Positions 56,008-64,000 of a DNA stretch of 64,000 nucleotides are shown one piece after another. The stretch comes from Lachancea dasiensis. Taxonomy: Eukaryota > Ascomycota > Saccharomycetes > Saccharomycetales > Saccharomycetaceae. Location of the stretch: the NCBI GenBank assembly GCA_900074725.1, contig LT598454.1, forward strand, positions 1,060,854 through 1,124,853, given 5' to 3'. Position numbers and translations under genes: made by a program. The notes below the pieces were generated by a model. That model did no database searches. It saw only the letters and a program-made list of their open reading frames with translations, and was not told the DNA's origin. How positions within the stretch are numbered: position 1 is the stretch's first letter; each line of letters opens with the position of its first letter.

Positions 56008-57102
56008 ATGTCCTCTCGTCCTCAGGTCTCTGTCCAAAAGCTCTCCGGTGAAGCTTCCGGTAGCTCCCTACCTTTGCCAGCTGTCTTCTCGGCTCCAATC
56101 CGTCCAGACCTTGTCCACGCCGTCTTCACCAGCGTGAACAAGAACAAGAGACAAGCTTACGCTGTCTCTGACAAGGCTGGTCACCAAACCTCTGCCGAAT
56201 CCTGGGGTACTGGTCGTGCTGTTGCCCGTATTCCTCGTGTCGGTGGTGGTGGTACCCACAGATCCGGCCAAGCTGCTTTCGGTAACATGTGCCGTGGTGG
56301 TCGTATGTTCGCTCCTACCAAGACCTGGAGAAAGTGGAACGTTAAGGTCAACCACAACGAAAAGAGATACGCCACTGCGTCTGCGATCGCCGCTTCCGCC
56401 GTTGCCTCCTTGGTTTTGGCCAGAGGTCACCGTGTCGAGAAGATCCCAGAGATTCCTCTAGTCGTTTCCTCCGACCTAGAATCCGTCACCAAGACCAAGG
56501 ATGCTGTTGCCGCTCTAAAGGCTGTCGGTGCCCACTCTGACCTCGTCAAGGTTATCAAGTCCAAGAAGTTGAGAGCCGGTCAAGGTAAGTACAGAAACAG
56601 AAGATTCACCCAAAGACTAGGTCCTTTGGTTGTCTACGCCAACGACAACGGTATTGTCAAGGCCTTCAGAAACCTGCCAGGTGTCCAAACCTGCAACGTT
56701 GCCTCTTTGAACCTATTGCAGTTGGCTCCAGGTGCTCACTTGGGTAGATTCGTCATCTGGACCGAAGGTGCCTTTGCTCAATTGGACCAAGTCTGGGGTT
56801 CCGAGACTGTTGCTTCTTCTGTCAAGTCTAACTACACCTTGCCATCTAACATCATCACCAACACCGATGTTACCAGAATCATCAACTCTTCCGAAATCCA
56901 ATCTGTTGTTAGACCAGCTGGCCAACCAAGCCAAAAGCGTACCCACGTTTTGAAGAAGAACCCATTGAAGAACAAGCAAGTCTTGTTGAGATTGAACCCA
57001 TACGCCAAGGTCTTCGCCGCCGAAAAGTTGGGTTCCAAGAAGGCCGACAAGAAGAAGGGCTCTGTTTCTCAAGTTTTCGCCGAAACTTTGAAGCACGAGT
57101 AA
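56008..57102 (+). CDS. RPL4: Ribosomal protein uL4
   Basis: This 364-residue protein is large-subunit protein uL4 (S. cerevisiae Rpl4a/b, 362 residues). The long loop with the sequence [25 protein letters not shown] reaches into the peptide exit tunnel. [15 protein letters not shown] and the basic C-terminal extension ([19 protein letters not shown], then a Lys-rich tail) are characteristic. uL4 is bound during synthesis by its chaperone Acl4 through this loop. No intron is present, as in S. cerevisiae. Codon bias is extreme, and the frame on the opposite strand is open only for this reason. One gene stands for the WGD pair YBR031W/YDR012W. The following gene HMT1 is also close to RPL4A on chromosome II. 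Confidence 0.97.
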   Translation: MSSRPQVSVQKLSGEASGSSLPLPAVFSAPIRPDLVHAVFTSVNKNKRQAYAVSDKAGHQTSAESWGTGRAVARIPRVGGGGTHRSGQAAFGNMCRGGRMFAPTKTWRKWNVKVNHNEKRYATASAIAASAVASLVLARGHRVEKIPEIPLVVSSDLESVTKTKDAVAALKAVGAHSDLVKVIKSKKLRAGQGKYRNRRFTQRLGPLVVYANDNGIVKAFRNLPGVQTCNVASLNLLQLAPGAHLGRFVIWTEGAFAQLDQVWGSETVASSVKSNYTLPSNIITNTDVTRIINSSEIQSVVRPAGQPSQKRTHVLKKNPLKNKQVLLRLNPYAKVFAAEKLGSKKADKKKGSVSQVFAETLKHE

Positions 57103-57414
57103 GTTCAAAACTAGTTTGTGCTAGCTTTTCTCTTCACGAGCTTAACTGAGAAATGTCGGGATGTTTATAGATCAACTACTCTAGGTTAGGTTAAATGAAT
57201 TTCTTGTACTTTCTTGAGAACTTACTTATGGACCTCGATTGTCGCTACAAGCGTGATTGGGGTGGAGTCAACAGTTGTCGAAGGCCGCATAAATGTGAAC
57301 TTTCAAGTGAGATTGGGCGTCCGAACTATCTCAACATATGGAAAGTGCCTTTTACCTTAAGTGTTCGCGCGTCTTATGATTATATCTAATGTACAAAATT
57401 TTACCGACTTCTTG
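57103..57414. other. Convergent 3' region RPL4-HMT1
   Basis: This 312-bp gap lies between two convergent genes. It contains only short AT-rich frames. It should hold the two terminators. Confidence 0.5.
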
Positions 57415-58461
57415 TTAATGCATCAAATAAAAGTTTTGATTTTTTCTGGACCTTTGATTAGCGTCCAATCCTTGAGCTTTGAATTCGTATTCAATCTTGA
57501 TATCGAGGTCTCTGTTATTAGCCTTGTTTGGATTGCAGACAATTTCACCCTCCAATACTTCATCTTTCTCGCACTCCAAATCATCCTCTAGATAAAATAC
57601 GGTTTGCTTCCAGTGAGTATATGGGGCATGGGCACCAGTCGAGAACGTTACAGGCTTTTTGCCTTTTGCAGCGGGAAATTCAATATCAAACCAACTGATC
57701 AGCCCATTGATGAAGTCTTGGTTCTTAGCTTGTAGCTTGAATTTGGCCTTAAACGCAAGGTCAGCCACCGTAATTGTGTTAAGGTCAAACTCAATCAACT
57801 TGACCCTTGTGGTGTTGACTGCACTGTGTTGCACAGTGTCAACAAGCGGTTCTTTCTTCACTAGGGGAATGAAAGGTGAGTAATCAAACCCATAGACATT
57901 TTGCCAGTAGTTCAACTTTTCATTCTTGTATTGGGAATCCTCAATGCCGGCCAGGTGAATGGAGCACTTGTCCGGAAAGATCAAGCCACCTTCCACCAAA
58001 TACCGGTCACGAGCCCACAAAACGGTGTCCATCATAGACTCGTACAATAAGAAGTAACCCATCCATTCCGAGATGATAATGTCAACCTTGGGATATGGCA
58101 GCACGACATCTTCCAACTTACCGCGCAACAAAGTGATCTTATCGGAAAACCCGTTCAGTTCCACTATTTCCCGGGCCATCTCAATGATGCTAGACATATC
58201 AACACCAATCACATGCTTCGCGCCATTCTTGGCAGCAAACATCGACAAGATACCTGTCCCACAGCCAACATCTAACACCACCTTGTCTTTAAACAGATCC
58301 TTGTTCTGAACGATCGCATTCCTGTAGGATAGCGTCCGAACTGTGTCCTGCAACATCTCTTCGTGAATGCCATAGTGATCGTAAGATGTGAAATAGTGTT
58401 GCTCATGCTCATTCAAATCTTCCTTCAAAGTAGCCGAATCACCAACTTCGGTCTTGCTCAT
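57415..58461 (-). CDS. HMT1: Type I protein arginine methyltransferase
   Basis: This 348-residue enzyme is the counterpart of S. cerevisiae Hmt1/Rmt1 (YBR034C, 348 residues). It asymmetrically dimethylates arginines of RGG-rich RNA-binding proteins such as Npl3, mainly in the nucleus, with S-adenosylmethionine as donor. Motif I is VLDVGCGTGILSMFAAKNGA, the double-E loop is SEWMGYFLLYESMMDTVLWARD, and the THW loop is APYTHWKQTVFYLEDD. The frame is open for six codons before the chosen Met (58461), but MSKTEV matches the S. cerevisiae start exactly in position and total length, so the shorter form is preferred. Near identity to Hmt1 over SYDHYGIHEEMLQDTVRTLSYR leaves no doubt about the family. 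Confidence 0.97.
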   Translation of the reverse strand: MSKTEVGDSATLKEDLNEHEQHYFTSYDHYGIHEEMLQDTVRTLSYRNAIVQNKDLFKDKVVLDVGCGTGILSMFAAKNGAKHVIGVDMSSIIEMAREIVELNGFSDKITLLRGKLEDVVLPYPKVDIIISEWMGYFLLYESMMDTVLWARDRYLVEGGLIFPDKCSIHLAGIEDSQYKNEKLNYWQNVYGFDYSPFIPLVKKEPLVDTVQHSAVNTTRVKLIEFDLNTITVADLAFKAKFKLQAKNQDFINGLISWFDIEFPAAKGKKPVTFSTGAHAPYTHWKQTVFYLEDDLECEKDEVLEGEIVCNPNKANNRDLDIKIEYEFKAQGLDANQRSRKNQNFYLMH

Positions 58462-58755
58462 CTTGCCAACACGATTCAAGCCGTTAATTGACTTTCCTGT
58501 GAAGACTGGTCTTGTTATGCAAAAGTGGTGATGAGCTTGACAATAGCCTTACCCTCGAAAAATTTTCTTAAATAAGTAGAAATGATTATCGCGATGAGCT
58601 GGAGGACATTAAGGTAACGTATGGAAAAGGATTCTTGCAGGGTTAGTTGATTCTTTTGAGCCCACTTCCCGGCATAATTGTATCTTTATTGTTCTGCTGA
58701 GAGTTCTGCTGAGAGTTCTGATTGAGTCGTTCTCAGCAGGGTGATGTCCGATTCA

Positions 58756-60474
58756 TCACAACTTGGGCTGTCGACTCAGGAACCAGTGCAACGCGTGATC
58801 ATCGTGTAGCGTCCTGGATGTTAATTCTGCCCATATAGCGTCTAATATCTCTCCTTTTTTTGAATGGCACAACTTGGCTAGCTCTATGCAGTTTTCTAGC
58901 CAGTCCACCATGTATTTTTTGTTGACGTGCGGCAATTGCTTCACCAAGCAGAGGATTAGCGTGGAAGTTTCTTCGAGAGACTTGGATCCAGAATTAACAA
59001 CTTGACGGTAGGTGAAATGAAGAATCTGTCGAGAAATATCATTGTTTGTCCTAAGCAGTGTTGGAACCTCATGTGCAATCGCCTCATATATGCGAATCAA
59101 GTGGCTTGAAGATAAGATGCCTGTCAAGAACTGTTTGATGGATATATCAAGCAACTCCAAGCAGTGGTTTGATTTCCATTCTTGTAAAAAACGGTTAGAA
59201 GAATTGTGATTAGCGTAGAGGGCAAGATAGGCTGCCAGTGCCGCCTCACATATCACAGTATCCGGGGATGCCGCGTAACGTCGTAAAACTGGAGAGACAA
59301 AGGACTCTAAAAATTCTGCTGAAATTTTGGTTTGTACTAGTGTCGATTCCATGAAATCAAGCATGAACAGTATTCTGCTATTGTTGACAGAATTGCTTGC
59401 CGACAGAGTCCATATGTTACCACGCATGATCTCAAGGCACCTGTAATAGCGGGAAGGAATCGCCATTATTCCCGTTGCGCTAACATCATACACATACTGG
59501 TAGGATTCAAAGCCAATTTTGCCGAAGTCCTGGATGATATAGTTGAGATAATAAAATGCAATGATGACCTGATGGTAGCACTCTTCGGGGAATGCTGGAT
59601 GAGCTATACACCCACGCAAAATCAGGACGAAAGTAAGCAGTTGGTTTGAGTGTGTCGGAGACGAGTAATTGGCTCGTGGTGCCTGCAGCGCACTAGAAGA
59701 CTGCTCGAAAGAAACACAGCAGATCGAATCGAGTGCATAGGCAACTATATTGATATCCACTTTGGGCAGAACGACTTCCATAGCTTTGGCAAGATTGCTA
59801 AGGTTGTTTAGAACTGCTCTAGAGCCCGATTGCGGATCATTAGCAAACGTCATGGTTGCGTTGAGGATAACATGAGCGAACAAGTCAGTAGAAACTAGAT
59901 TAGCGTCCTCTGCTTGAAAAATGCGCGCAAGAAAGATTGCCAACAGCTCCGTGCTTTTGGAATCTCTTGTACTTTTCATGAACAATTCTCGCCAGATGGG
60001 GATAAACAACTGATATTTCCACCTCCTGTAGAGGGTGATGACATCGCCGCTATCGTCAACAAAGAATTTAGCTTGTATATCTTCAAATCTTGTTCTAGTG
60101 CTCAAAATACCGCAAAGAATAGCTATTCTAGCAGCGGTCCAGCGTCGGCAGTTTCTGATTGCCGCTTCCCACACAAGGTAAAACTCACTGATGCCTATGA
60201 CGGGCTCTGATATTTCAAGTTTCCAAGCGAAAATAGACTCAAAAGCTTCCTGTAACGCAAAAAGGTCACCATTCAGTTTATGCTGCCAGAAGCTCGTCTC
60301 AAGGATCTCCCTAGTAAGTTGTTCTAATCTTTTTTTGTTTCGCAGCCTCGGAGTATAGTACACTAAATGTGTTAGTATATCATGCGCACTTCCTTCATAA
60401 TCCGACCTTCTAAGAATGTTGATGATGGAGGTAACGGCACTATCTGAGCCTGTCCGCTTGATGACGGGAGCCAT
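58756..60474 (-). CDS. PEX8: Peroxisomal import protein Pex8
   Basis: This 572-residue protein reads as Pex8 (S. cerevisiae YGR077C, 589 residues), an intraperoxisomal peripheral membrane protein that bridges the docking and RING complexes in matrix-protein import. Similarity is modest but runs over the whole length: LVYYTPRLRNKKRLEQL, FAWKLEISEPVIGISEFYLVWEAAI, DSGDVITLYRRWKYQLFIPIWRELF, and IGFESYQYVYDVSATGIMAI. The C-terminus is PKL, not the strict SKL that the S. cerevisiae protein carries; a variant PTS1 or PTS2-independent import would be needed. The neighbour PAC10 (YGR078C) is the next gene on S. cerevisiae chromosome VII, which supports the call. It shares a 122-bp divergent promoter with DSC2. 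Confidence 0.87.
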   Translation of the reverse strand: MAPVIKRTGSDSAVTSIINILRRSDYEGSAHDILTHLVYYTPRLRNKKRLEQLTREILETSFWQHKLNGDLFALQEAFESIFAWKLEISEPVIGISEFYLVWEAAIRNCRRWTAARIAILCGILSTRTRFEDIQAKFFVDDSGDVITLYRRWKYQLFIPIWRELFMKSTRDSKSTELLAIFLARIFQAEDANLVSTDLFAHVILNATMTFANDPQSGSRAVLNNLSNLAKAMEVVLPKVDINIVAYALDSICCVSFEQSSSALQAPRANYSSPTHSNQLLTFVLILRGCIAHPAFPEECYHQVIIAFYYLNYIIQDFGKIGFESYQYVYDVSATGIMAIPSRYYRCLEIMRGNIWTLSASNSVNNSRILFMLDFMESTLVQTKISAEFLESFVSPVLRRYAASPDTVICEAALAAYLALYANHNSSNRFLQEWKSNHCLELLDISIKQFLTGILSSSHLIRIYEAIAHEVPTLLRTNNDISRQILHFTYRQVVNSGSKSLEETSTLILCLVKQLPHVNKKYMVDWLENCIELAKLCHSKKGEILDAIWAELTSRTLHDDHALHWFLSRQPKL

Positions 60475-60596
60475 TGGTTTTTTATTTACCCGTCAATAAA
60501 TGGCTCTGTCAAGAAGGTTTCACCTAGTATTAATTTACTCATTTGTATTAGAGTACTTGCTTAAGGTTAAACAAAAACTCAGAATCACAGCTCAAA

Positions 60597-61427
60597 ATGC
60601 CAACTGAGACCCCCCAGGGACTGGTGAACTTTCCAGTGACAAAGCTTTGTGCGTTGCTCACGCTGGGAATACCGATACTTGCCTCAGTCGCGGGCGTCAA
60701 ACATTGGTTTCTGCTCTATGACGAACCTTTCATTTCTGAAGACAAGCAGTACTATCGTTATCTCTCCTTTCAAATTGCAGCGGTGAACGAAACAGATGTT
60801 GCTCTTATCACATTCATATGGTATCAATTAAGACATCTAGAGCGACTTTTTGGGAGCAGGAAGTACCTGAGCGTGATTTCGCTCTCATGGGTGTACACCT
60901 CGATGATCGTAATAACGACCGTATGGCTGTTCAATCTGAACCCTATTGTCAAGTGGAATCGCTTCACAAGCGGAGCACTACCACTAATTTTATCGCTTTT
61001 CCACTTCTACAAAGAATACACGCCCCAGATATACCAATTCGATGTCAAGCTAATAAAGCCGTTTGGGGCGCGCTCCAAACAGCTCAAATGGTCTTTCAAT
61101 GATCAGTTTGTGATTAACGCGCTGATAGCACTTCTCTTGTTGAATCAAGGTTCAGTCGGTATTGCAACTGGATTTGTCAGCTGGTTATGTGGTATCTTCA
61201 TCGATAAGGGACTGCTACCTGGTTTTGAGTTCTTTAGGTTACCTCTTTTCAAGCAAACGCTTGGCTCGGAACCCAGGCGCACAGCTACAGTGAACTCGTC
61301 TAGAACAGCTGCTCCTAGCGTACAAGAACAGGAATCGATGGCCGCGGATGGCGAAGCAGATGAGGAACAAGGTGACGAGCCAGCGCGTCCACTCGGGGTT
61401 CAGTTTTTGGATACTTTTCGGATGTAA
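60597..61427 (+). CDS. DSC2: Dsc2-like rhomboid-fold subunit of the Golgi/vacuole DSC ubiquitin ligase
   Basis: This 276-residue membrane protein is the counterpart of S. cerevisiae Dsc2 (YOL073C, 322 residues), a derlin/rhomboid-like pseudoprotease of the DSC E3 complex, which degrades orphan or mis-sorted membrane proteins at the Golgi, endosome and vacuole. About six hydrophobic segments are seen between residues 15 and 215, including the first-loop region FISEDKQYYRYLSFQIA and LRHLERLFGSRKY, typical of the family. The last 50 residues are acidic and disordered and end in RPLGVQFLDTFRM. I saw no Ser-His rhomboid catalytic pair. The neighbours alternate between chromosome VII (PEX8, PAC10) and XV (DSC2, YOL075C) types. 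It is convergent with PAC10. Confidence 0.87.
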   Translation: MPTETPQGLVNFPVTKLCALLTLGIPILASVAGVKHWFLLYDEPFISEDKQYYRYLSFQIAAVNETDVALITFIWYQLRHLERLFGSRKYLSVISLSWVYTSMIVITTVWLFNLNPIVKWNRFTSGALPLILSLFHFYKEYTPQIYQFDVKLIKPFGARSKQLKWSFNDQFVINALIALLLLNQGSVGIATGFVSWLCGIFIDKGLLPGFEFFRLPLFKQTLGSEPRRTATVNSSRTAAPSVQEQESMAADGEADEEQGDEPARPLGVQFLDTFRM

Positions 61428-61532
61428 GGTATCAGGGGAATTCTATCTGGCATGGTCTTAGTATACTAGCTAATTAATCAACTAAACTACGTGATGCTTA
61501 TCTCCACATCGTGGAGTCGCTTAAGGTAAGTT

Positions 61533-62111
61533 CTATATTTTCAGGTTTTCGGTGGCCTGCTGAGCTCCCTTAAGCTGCTGGCGTTTTTCGACATCCCAAT
61601 TGTACAGTCTAGCGCAATTGACTTCCATCGTAGTTATGTTTTCTCGCAAAAATTCCACGTCCTCCTGGTTGATATCCAGGTTTTTCTTCGCTTCCGCCAG
61701 TTTTGCGGTCAGTAGCTCAATGGCTTCATCAATCGGATACTCTAACATGACGTCAGCACCGAGCCACAACCCAACTTTTAGTTCATCAGTTGTGTCTATC
61801 TCTGCAGTGGTGTATAATGTTTCGTTCAATTGGTAGTTGGTCTCCAAATTTGAGCCGCTGTTTTTCTTGGCCTCCAGACAACGACACATACCCAGCGTGT
61901 TCTCAATGTCAGGTATCTTTTGCTTCAGTTGCTTAACTGAAACCAGCTTTGACTCCTGCATGTACTTATACTTTGACAGTCTTTCTTGGAATTTGTTGAA
62001 GCATAGGTCAAAGTCGTTAGGATCCTTGATGAAATCTTCCACTTTCTCCACAAATGGGGCCTCAGGAATACCACGGGAATTGGTCTTAGTAGAGTTGAAT
62101 AAAGTATCCAT
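61533..62111 (-). CDS. PAC10: Prefoldin subunit 3
   Basis: This 192-residue protein is the counterpart of S. cerevisiae Pac10/Gim2 (YGR078C, 199 residues), the alpha-type subunit 3 of the hexameric prefoldin, which hands nascent tubulin and actin to CCT. Two long coiled-coil helices flank a central beta-hairpin region: helix 1 with FDLCFNKFQERLSKYKYMQESKLVSVKQLKQKIPDIENTL, the strands around NYQLNETLYTTAEIDTTDELKVGLWLGADVMLEYPIDEA, and helix 2 to the C-terminus. The ELKVGLWLGADVMLEY segment is a hallmark. Start ATG at 62111, 194 bp from the divergent ABC-transporter gene. The CCT subunit gene CCT7, whose product works with prefoldin, is in the same window but 16 kb away, so this is probably chance. 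Confidence 0.95.
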   Translation of the reverse strand: MDTLFNSTKTNSRGIPEAPFVEKVEDFIKDPNDFDLCFNKFQERLSKYKYMQESKLVSVKQLKQKIPDIENTLGMCRCLEAKKNSGSNLETNYQLNETLYTTAEIDTTDELKVGLWLGADVMLEYPIDEAIELLTAKLAEAKKNLDINQEDVEFLRENITTMEVNCARLYNWDVEKRQQLKGAQQATENLKI

Positions 62112-62305
62112 TTGACTATACTGGTAGGTTTCTTTCGTGTGTCTGCTTTTAAAAGTTGAATACAGAAGTTGACTGAAGTATAATTAAGTATTTCAAGTAC
62201 TACATTTATTTAGTATACAATAAGGTACAAGTATGCCCATCTCTTAAGCGTACAGAGTACAAGACCGCTGTTAAAGCTTCTTCTTTTGCTCACATAGCCA
62301 GCTTC

Positions 62306-64000
62306 ATGAACACTGATCTGGTTGAAAATGAGCTCTCATTTCCTTCGGCTACGAGGGTCTCTTTGAAAGTTGATAATCTCTCAGTTTTGGCATCCAACCA
62401 AACAGCTCTCGTTCGCGATGTCTGCATGGAAATACCCAGTGGTTCAATTATGGCTATCATCGGAGGCTCGGGGTCTGGTAAGACTACGTTGCTGAACGCT
62501 CTGGCCTCTAAAATGCCTCGCAGCTTGAAGTGTGCTGGCTCAGTTTACTTCATTCCAGAACAGCAGGAGAAAGGAAGCGAAAAGATTACAACAGCATACC
62601 TTACGCAGCAGGACATACTGTCTCCAAGACTTACGTGCCGTGAAACATTGCAGTACGCATCCGATTTGAAATTAGAATTAAACAAAGAAGAAAGGCAACA
62701 GCTTGTTGAAGAGTTGATTGCAGAACTAGGCTTACGAGACTGTTCCGAAACACTTGTTGGGAGTCCACATCGTCCAGGACTCTCTGGTGGTGAGAAACGA
62801 AGACTGAGTATTGGCGTGCAAATGATATCGAACCCATCTTTATTGTTTCTAGACGAACCCACCACTGGGCTAGATGCATATTCAGCCTATTTGGTGATAA
62901 AAACTTTGAGGAAACTTAGTCATAAAGGTGGAAGAACTTTTGTAATGAGCATACATCAGCCGCGTGCTGATATTCTTTTCCTGCTTGACCAAGTCTGCAT
63001 ATTGTCAAAGGGGCACAATGTCTACTGCGACGACGTTACCAAGATGGTGAGCTACTTCGAAAAACTTGGGTACGATGTTCCTCATCACGTTAATCCCGCG
63101 GACTACTTCATCGACATTTGTAGCGTTGATACGAGATCGCCGCTATTGATACAAAAAACAGAGGAAAGACTTCAGTCCCTCTTAGAGAACTGGAGGAACC
63201 ATCAAAAACTACTCAAAAATTCTTCAGCTGCTGGATCTATTAAGGTAAAGCCATCAAGGCCTAGAGTTTCGTTGATTAAGCAGGTTAGGGTGTTAACAAA
63301 AAGGTCTATAAAACTGAATCTGAGAGATCCAGAGACTATGCTCGTGCTGTTACTTGAGCCCATACTGATTGGTATAATCACTGGATGGATTTTCTTCAAG
63401 CCAGATAGCACTTCCCTAAAGGGCGTACGAACAATAACGGCGGCTTTATACTCCGCAGGAGCTCTACAAGGTTATTTATTTTTGTTGTTCGAAACTTATA
63501 GGCTGTGCGAGCAAGATATCAAAGTCTATGACAGAGAACGAGCTGAAGGGTGCGTGACTCCATTGTCGTTCTTAATTTCTCGGCGGATAGCCAATTTTGT
63601 TTCTGAGGACTTGGCAATTCCATTAATTTTTTCCGTTATTACCTTCTTCATGTATGGGCTCAGTTTGAACGCTAGATCATTTTTCGTTTACTTTGCGGTT
63701 GTGTTCCTTTTACACCAAACATCTGCATCGTTTGCTTTGCTATCGGTGGCTATTTCTAGGGATTTTTCACAATCGTCTTTGGTTGGTAATCTTAATTATA
63801 CTTTGCAATCGATGGCATGTGGATTCTTCGCTAATGCCAAGACGTTACCGGTTTATGTCAGGTGGACAAAATACATTACTTATCTTTGGTATGGCTTTGG
63901 TGCTTTGATGTCCAATCAGTTTACAAATTTTGCGTGTGACGTGGAAGGCCAGAATGGGTGCTTTGGGGACACGGTGCTGCAAACTCTAGGTTATCCTCGT
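62306..64000 (+). CDS. ABCG-type ABC transporter, N-terminal part (YOL075C type), cut by the window edge
   Basis: The first 565 codons of an ABCG transporter are present and the frame is open to the window edge. The counterpart is S. cerevisiae YOL075C (1294 residues), a two-half ABC transporter placed at the vacuole and poorly studied. The nucleotide-binding domain has Walker A GGSGSGKTT (about residue 53), a Q-loop in TAYLTQQDILSPRL, the signature LSGGEKRRLSIG, Walker B LLFLDEPTTGLDAYS and the switch His in SIHQPRADI. The first membrane domain begins near residue 335 (ETMLVLLLEPILIGIITGWIFF) and includes the ABCG-typical RERAEGCVTPLSFLISR. NBD-TMD order is the ABCG type. The ATG at 62306 is the first in frame. 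The second half lies beyond the window. Confidence 0.9.
   Translation, partial: MNTDLVENELSFPSATRVSLKVDNLSVLASNQTALVRDVCMEIPSGSIMAIIGGSGSGKTTLLNALASKMPRSLKCAGSVYFIPEQQEKGSEKITTAYLTQQDILSPRLTCRETLQYASDLKLELNKEERQQLVEELIAELGLRDCSETLVGSPHRPGLSGGEKRRLSIGVQMISNPSLLFLDEPTTGLDAYSAYLVIKTLRKLSHKGGRTFVMSIHQPRADILFLLDQVCILSKGHNVYCDDVTKMVSYFEKLGYDVPHHVNPADYFIDICSVDTRSPLLIQKTEERLQSLLENWRNHQKLLKNSSAAGSIKVKPSRPRVSLIKQVRVLTKRSIKLNLRDPETMLVLLLEPILIGIITGWIFFKPDSTSLKGVRTITAALYSAGALQGYLFLLFETYRLCEQDIKVYDRERAEGCVTPLSFLISRRIANFVSEDLAIPLIFSVITFFMYGLSLNARSFFVYFAVVFLLHQTSASFALLSVAISRDFSQSSLVGNLNYTLQSMACGFFANAKTLPVYVRWTKYITYLWYGFGALMSNQFTNFACDVEGQNGCFGDTVLQTLGYPR

Overview
The window is nuclear DNA of a budding yeast (Saccharomycetaceae) that diverged before the whole-genome duplication (WGD). 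Genes are mostly intronless. The two introns I can define carry the strict GTATGT / TACTAAC / CAG yeast signals, and nearly every protein reads as the one-to-one counterpart of a Saccharomyces cerevisiae protein. The decisive sign is gene order: genes that S. cerevisiae keeps on two sister chromosomes are interleaved here as single copies. Examples are chromosomes V and IX for GPP-CEM1-DFG10-FCY2-PCL6/7-PET117-RPL34-MMF1, and X and XI for PRM10-UTP10-GMH1-SPO14-GZF3/DAL80-DID2-CCT7-MDV1/CAF4-SPC34-KAE1-GAP1. A Lachancea-like species is my best guess; Zygosaccharomyces, Torulaspora or Kluyveromyces are not excluded.

Layout. 0.6-3.9 kb: an NmrA-type reductase, a small cysteine-rich membrane-protein candidate with no recognised relative, and a repeat-rich stretch that leads into the glycerol-3-phosphatase promoter. 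4-14.6 kb: glycerol-3-phosphatase, mitochondrial ketoacyl synthase CEM1, polyprenol reductase DFG10, purine-cytosine permease, a Pho85 cyclin, PET117, intron-containing RPL34, a GC-rich foldable island, and RidA-family MMF1/HMF1. 15.4-20.5 kb: a YMC-type mitochondrial carrier, ARO7, JID1, an intron-containing Asterix-family gene (YPR063C type) and GID4/VID24. 21.9-55.6 kb: the chromosome X/XI ancestral block, ending in the general amino-acid permease GAP1 behind a 3.5 kb gene-free region. 56-64 kb: RPL4, HMT1, PEX8, DSC2, PAC10 and the first 565 codons of an ABCG transporter (YOL075C type) that runs off the right edge.

Themes. Nitrogen control recurs: GAP1, the purine-cytosine permease and the GATA factor GZF3/DAL80 all have several GATAAG sites upstream. 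Growth control is visible in the RRPE and PAC pair before UTP10, the RRPE before RPL4 and a Rap1-type site before RPL34. Most of the window is conserved housekeeping sequence. The parts least explained by known genes are the 71% GC foldable island (13.75-13.89 kb), a 40-bp near-perfect palindrome upstream of GAP1, a TGACCCA array, repeated 25-mers in the GID4-PRM10 promoter, paired hairpins behind PRM10, and two orphan reading frames. I saw no tRNA gene, CRISPR array, centromere or recognisable transposon or LTR.
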